Origin: Chloroflexota bacterium
GTDB taxonomy: Bacteria; Chloroflexota; Anaerolineae; Promineifilales; Promineifilaceae
Assembly (NCBI GenBank): GCA_008501785.1
Contig: QQUD01000430.1
Coordinates: 1 to 9,187, forward strand
Direction: 5' to 3'
DNA length: 9,187 nucleotides
The position numbers and the translations under genes were made by a program. Below the pieces are notes generated by a model. That model was not told where the DNA came from. It made no database searches and saw only the letters and a list, made by a program, of their open reading frames with translations. This document shows positions 6,974-9,187 of this stretch, one piece after another. Positions within the stretch are counted from its first letter, which is position 1; the number at the start of each line of letters is the position of its first letter.

Positions 6974-7434
6974 AAATACCTCCGAAACAAGCTTTGCTCG
7001 TTTCCACCGGAAATGCTAACCAACCCACCTTTCACTTGCATGTGATCAATGTCATGTCATTTGGGTAATTTCACCATGACTTTTTCATCTAACCAACAGG
7101 TAGCTTTTAACTGTCATTTAATACTCAATCTTCATATGGAGATATGAAGAACCACTGATAAAAAATTCAAAACATCCGTATTTTTTCTTGTCCGTAATTA
7201 TCATTTTTAACAAATTGCAAAAGTTAACATAAATACATACCCTTCCCCTCTCAGCGGACGGCAATATGCGATTCCCCTAATGATTGTGATGATAATGCGG
7301 CAAAGAAAATCGGAAGCGTGTACAATTCTTGCCATATAAGGCGAGTTTATTGGACAAAGCATAAGCATTCATTGCTTACAAGTCTAGCCCAAACATGAAT
7401 AATTAAAATCTAATTTCTAAAAAGGCACAAACGT
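6974..7434. promoter_or_regulatory. 461-bp divergent intergenic region (permease / peptidase promoters)
   Basis: AT-rich spacer between the divergently transcribed permease and prolyl oligopeptidase genes; it must contain both promoters. I see no coding frame or RNA gene in it. Contents: ribosome sites at both ends (GGAGG for the permease, AAAGG at 7421-7425 for the peptidase), a perfect dyad at 7129-7150, and a smaller dyad TAAGCA-5nt-TGCTTA (7362-7378) about 57 nt before the peptidase start. A possible peptidase promoter, TTGCTT (7373-7378) with AATAAT (7398-7403), has a 19-nt spacer and is weak. No clear sigma-70 pair is visible for the permease. Confidence 0.55.
7129..7150. promoter_or_regulatory. 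Perfect 9+9 bp dyad, candidate operator
   Basis: TCTTCATAT (7129-7137), a 4-nt GGAG spacer, and ATATGAAGA (7142-7150) form a perfect inverted repeat. It is about 155 bp from the permease start and 285 bp from the peptidase start. The size and symmetry suit a dimeric helix-turn-helix regulator. As RNA it would be a short AU-rich hairpin with no U-tract, so a terminator is unlikely. No regulator family can be assigned. Confidence 0.45.
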
Positions 7435-9187
7435 ATGAAAAACGTAAGTCAAAAACTTTTCCATTACCCTCCCGCTCAGAAAACAGATGTTGTTGATGAC
7501 TATCATGGCACGCCCATTGCTGACCCATATCGCTGGTTAGAAGACCCGGCTTCTGCAGAAACACAGGCATGGGTTGCTGCTCAAAATGAGCTGACGGAAA
7601 GTTATCTGTCGGAACTGTCGGTAAGGGCTGAGTTAAAAGAACGCCTAACAAAGCTGTGGGACTATCCGAAATACAATGCGTCTCACAAAAAAGAGTCAGG
7701 CTACTTTTTCCAGTTTAATGATGGGCTAAAAAACCAGCCTGTGCTGTGTCGTCAAACCACATTAGATGATGAACCAACCGTTGTGCTAGACCCGAATACG
7801 CTAAGTGAGGATGGTACACTGGCTTTGACAATGTATGCGGTGAGCAAAAACGGCCGTTTTCTCGCCTATAACCTCTCACAAAGCGGCAGCGATTGGCAGC
7901 ACATTCGCATTCTGGACATGGAAACCAATGAAACATTCGATGAAACAATCCAGTGGTGTAAATTCACACCCACCGCCTGGACAGACGACAACGCCGGATT
8001 TTTCTACGCCCGCTATCCATCCCCCGACGACATGTCCGACGCACCACCGAGTTCGCACCACCGCGTCTTCTATCACAAATTAGGCACCCCACAAAGCGAC
8101 GACCAGCTCGTTTATGCCCGTCCTGACGCGCCAGACTTGGGCTTTCAGCCGTACATGACAGAAGACAGCCGTTTCCTCACCCTCCACGTTTGGGAAGGCA
8201 CCGATCGCCGCAACCGCTTTTACTACAAGGATTTAGAAAGTGATGGTGAGTTTGTTCGTTTGTTGGATGATCTAGATGCTGGGTACAACTGTATTGGCAG
8301 TGATGACACGGTTTTTTATTTTCAGACGGATTTTGAGGCGGAAAACGGCCGTGTTATCGCCATCGACCTCACCAAGCCGGCACGCGACAACTGGCAAGAG
8401 CTAATTCCCGAACAAAACGACGCCATCGCCTTCAGCCTCATGGTCAACAACCAATTTGTGATCGCCAGACTGCACAACGCCCACCACTGGCTGTTTGTCT
8501 ACAACCTGGACGGCACATTGGATCGCGAGATCGAACTGCCCACAGCAGGCACCATTTTCGAAATGGGCGGCAAGCGCAAACACACCGAGATGTTCATTCT
8601 CTTCCTCTCCTTCCTCTATCCACCCACCGTCCTGCGCTTCGATTTTGCAACCGGCACGCTGCACACACACCAACAGCCACAGCTCGACTTCGATCCATCG
8701 CAATACGAAACAACCCAAGTTCTTTATCCATCCAAAGACGACACAAATATACCGCTGTTTCTCACCTACAAAAAAGGGTTGAAGCTGGATGGGAGCAATC
8801 CAACGCTGTTGTACGGTTACGGTGGTTTCAACATCAACATGACGCCCCTTTTCTCCCCTACCCGGTTGGCGTGGATTGAAAAAGGCGGCATTTATGCCCA
8901 CGCTTGCTTGCGTGGAGGCAGCGAATTTGGCGAAGCATGGCATCAAGCTGGCATGTTGGCCAATAAACAAAACGTGTTCGACGACTTCATTGCGGCCGGT
9001 GAATGGCTAATTGCTAACAACTACACCCGCAAAGGACGCCTCGCCATCGAAGGCCGCAGCAACGGCGGCTTGCTCGTGGCTGCCTGCATGACCCAACGCC
9101 CAGATTTATTTGGAGCCGTTCACTGTGGCGTACAAGTGATTGATATGTTCCGCTACCACAAGTTCACCGCTGGCCGCTACTGGACCT
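7435..9187 (+). CDS. Prolyl oligopeptidase, family S9A (3' end cut by the window edge)
   Basis: An open frame of 584 complete codons running off the right edge, from ATG 7435 with AAAGG 9 nt upstream. Family members are cytosolic serine peptidases that cut short peptides after proline. The N-terminus YPPAQKTDVVDDYHGTPIAD followed by PYRWLED is the S9 N-terminal signature. Residues about 70-400 form the beta-propeller that restricts access to short peptides; the alpha/beta-hydrolase domain resumes near 430 with LLYGYGGFNINMTP and ACLRGGSEFGEAWH. The nucleophile motif is GRSNGGLLVAAC with Ser542 (codon 9058-9060), matching pig POP Ser554, followed by TQRPDLFGAV and MFRYHKFTAG. GRSNGG instead of GGSNGG is, from memory, common in bacterial members. 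The catalytic Asp and His should lie in the missing roughly 100-110 residues. No signal peptide is present, so the enzyme is probably cytoplasmic. It is the first gene on its strand after a divergent promoter region; whether an operon follows cannot be seen. Confidence 0.93.
   Translation, partial: MKNVSQKLFHYPPAQKTDVVDDYHGTPIADPYRWLEDPASAETQAWVAAQNELTESYLSELSVRAELKERLTKLWDYPKYNASHKKESGYFFQFNDGLKNQPVLCRQTTLDDEPTVVLDPNTLSEDGTLALTMYAVSKNGRFLAYNLSQSGSDWQHIRILDMETNETFDETIQWCKFTPTAWTDDNAGFFYARYPSPDDMSDAPPSSHHRVFYHKLGTPQSDDQLVYARPDAPDLGFQPYMTEDSRFLTLHVWEGTDRRNRFYYKDLESDGEFVRLLDDLDAGYNCIGSDDTVFYFQTDFEAENGRVIAIDLTKPARDNWQELIPEQNDAIAFSLMVNNQFVIARLHNAHHWLFVYNLDGTLDREIELPTAGTIFEMGGKRKHTEMFILFLSFLYPPTVLRFDFATGTLHTHQQPQLDFDPSQYETTQVLYPSKDDTNIPLFLTYKKGLKLDGSNPTLLYGYGGFNINMTPLFSPTRLAWIEKGGIYAHACLRGGSEFGEAWHQAGMLANKQNVFDDFIAAGEWLIANNYTRKGRLAIEGRSNGGLLVAACMTQRPDLFGAVHCGVQVIDMFRYHKFTAGRYWT

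Noticed and set aside
6498..7019. 173-codon plus-strand frame over the start of the permease gene
   Set aside because: Antisense to membrane helices of the permease; low-complexity Thr/Ala/Ile-rich translation typical of a shadow frame.
7035..7060. CRP-like TGTGATC...ATGTCA stretch
   Set aside because: Only one half-site fits and the spacing is wrong; the nearby ATGACATGACAT is just a short direct repeat.
7362..7378. TAAGCA/TGCTTA dyad as a defined operator
   Set aside because: Six-base arms in AT-rich sequence are expected by chance; mentioned only within the intergenic description.
8401..8970. 189-codon open frame on the minus strand inside the peptidase gene
   Set aside because: It is fully antisense to a well-recognised prolyl oligopeptidase; its translation shows no recognisable motif.

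Overview
The window most likely comes from a member of the Chloroflexota (Anaerolineae/Caldilineae/Ardenticatenia-like); this is an inference from several signs. They are a large BTAD-NB-ARC-TPR (AfsR/MalT-type) regulator, a lone soluble Hanks-type kinase, a gene end reading FKIFLPLVLRD, which resembles the C-termini I recall for secreted Chloroflexota proteins, and a strongly over-represented palindromic octamer, ACGGCCGT, scattered inside the coding regions. G+C is moderate, about 50-57% in sampled lines of most genes, but clearly lower in the 3' part of the big regulator gene and in the spacers.

Layout. 1-63 (+): last 20 codons of a gene entering from the left; its stop codon overlaps the stop of the convergent kinase gene. 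60-980 (-): soluble serine/threonine protein kinase. 981-1166: short spacer filled by a nested palindromic repeat (two dRS3-like 20-mers in inverted orientation inside a second, weaker inverted repeat). 1167-4493 (-): 1108-aa SARP/BTAD transcription factor with an NB-ARC ATPase module and a TPR-like C-terminal half. 4494-5110: 617-bp spacer holding an operator-like palindrome cluster, the decayed 3' end of a DDE transposase gene on the + strand, and a 42-nt hairpin whose wobble pairs favour minus-strand RNA. 5111-6973 (-): SLC13/DASS-type permease with two TrkA-C (RCK_C) domains. 6974-7434: 461-bp divergent promoter region with a perfect 9+9 bp dyad. 7435-9187 (+): prolyl oligopeptidase (S9A), cut by the window end after the catalytic serine.

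How they may work together. The regulator and the kinase lie on the same strand, regulator first, which recalls the AfsR (BTAD/NB-ARC/TPR activator) and AfsK (Ser/Thr kinase) partnership of actinomycetes. A phosphorylation-controlled activator is a reasonable hypothesis, but nothing in the sequence proves the link. The permease and the peptidase are divergently transcribed and look like ordinary metabolic genes. I see no CRISPR array, tRNA, rRNA or intact mobile element, and no clear novel multi-gene system; the points of interest are the kinase-regulator pair, the iterated octamer and the structured spacers.
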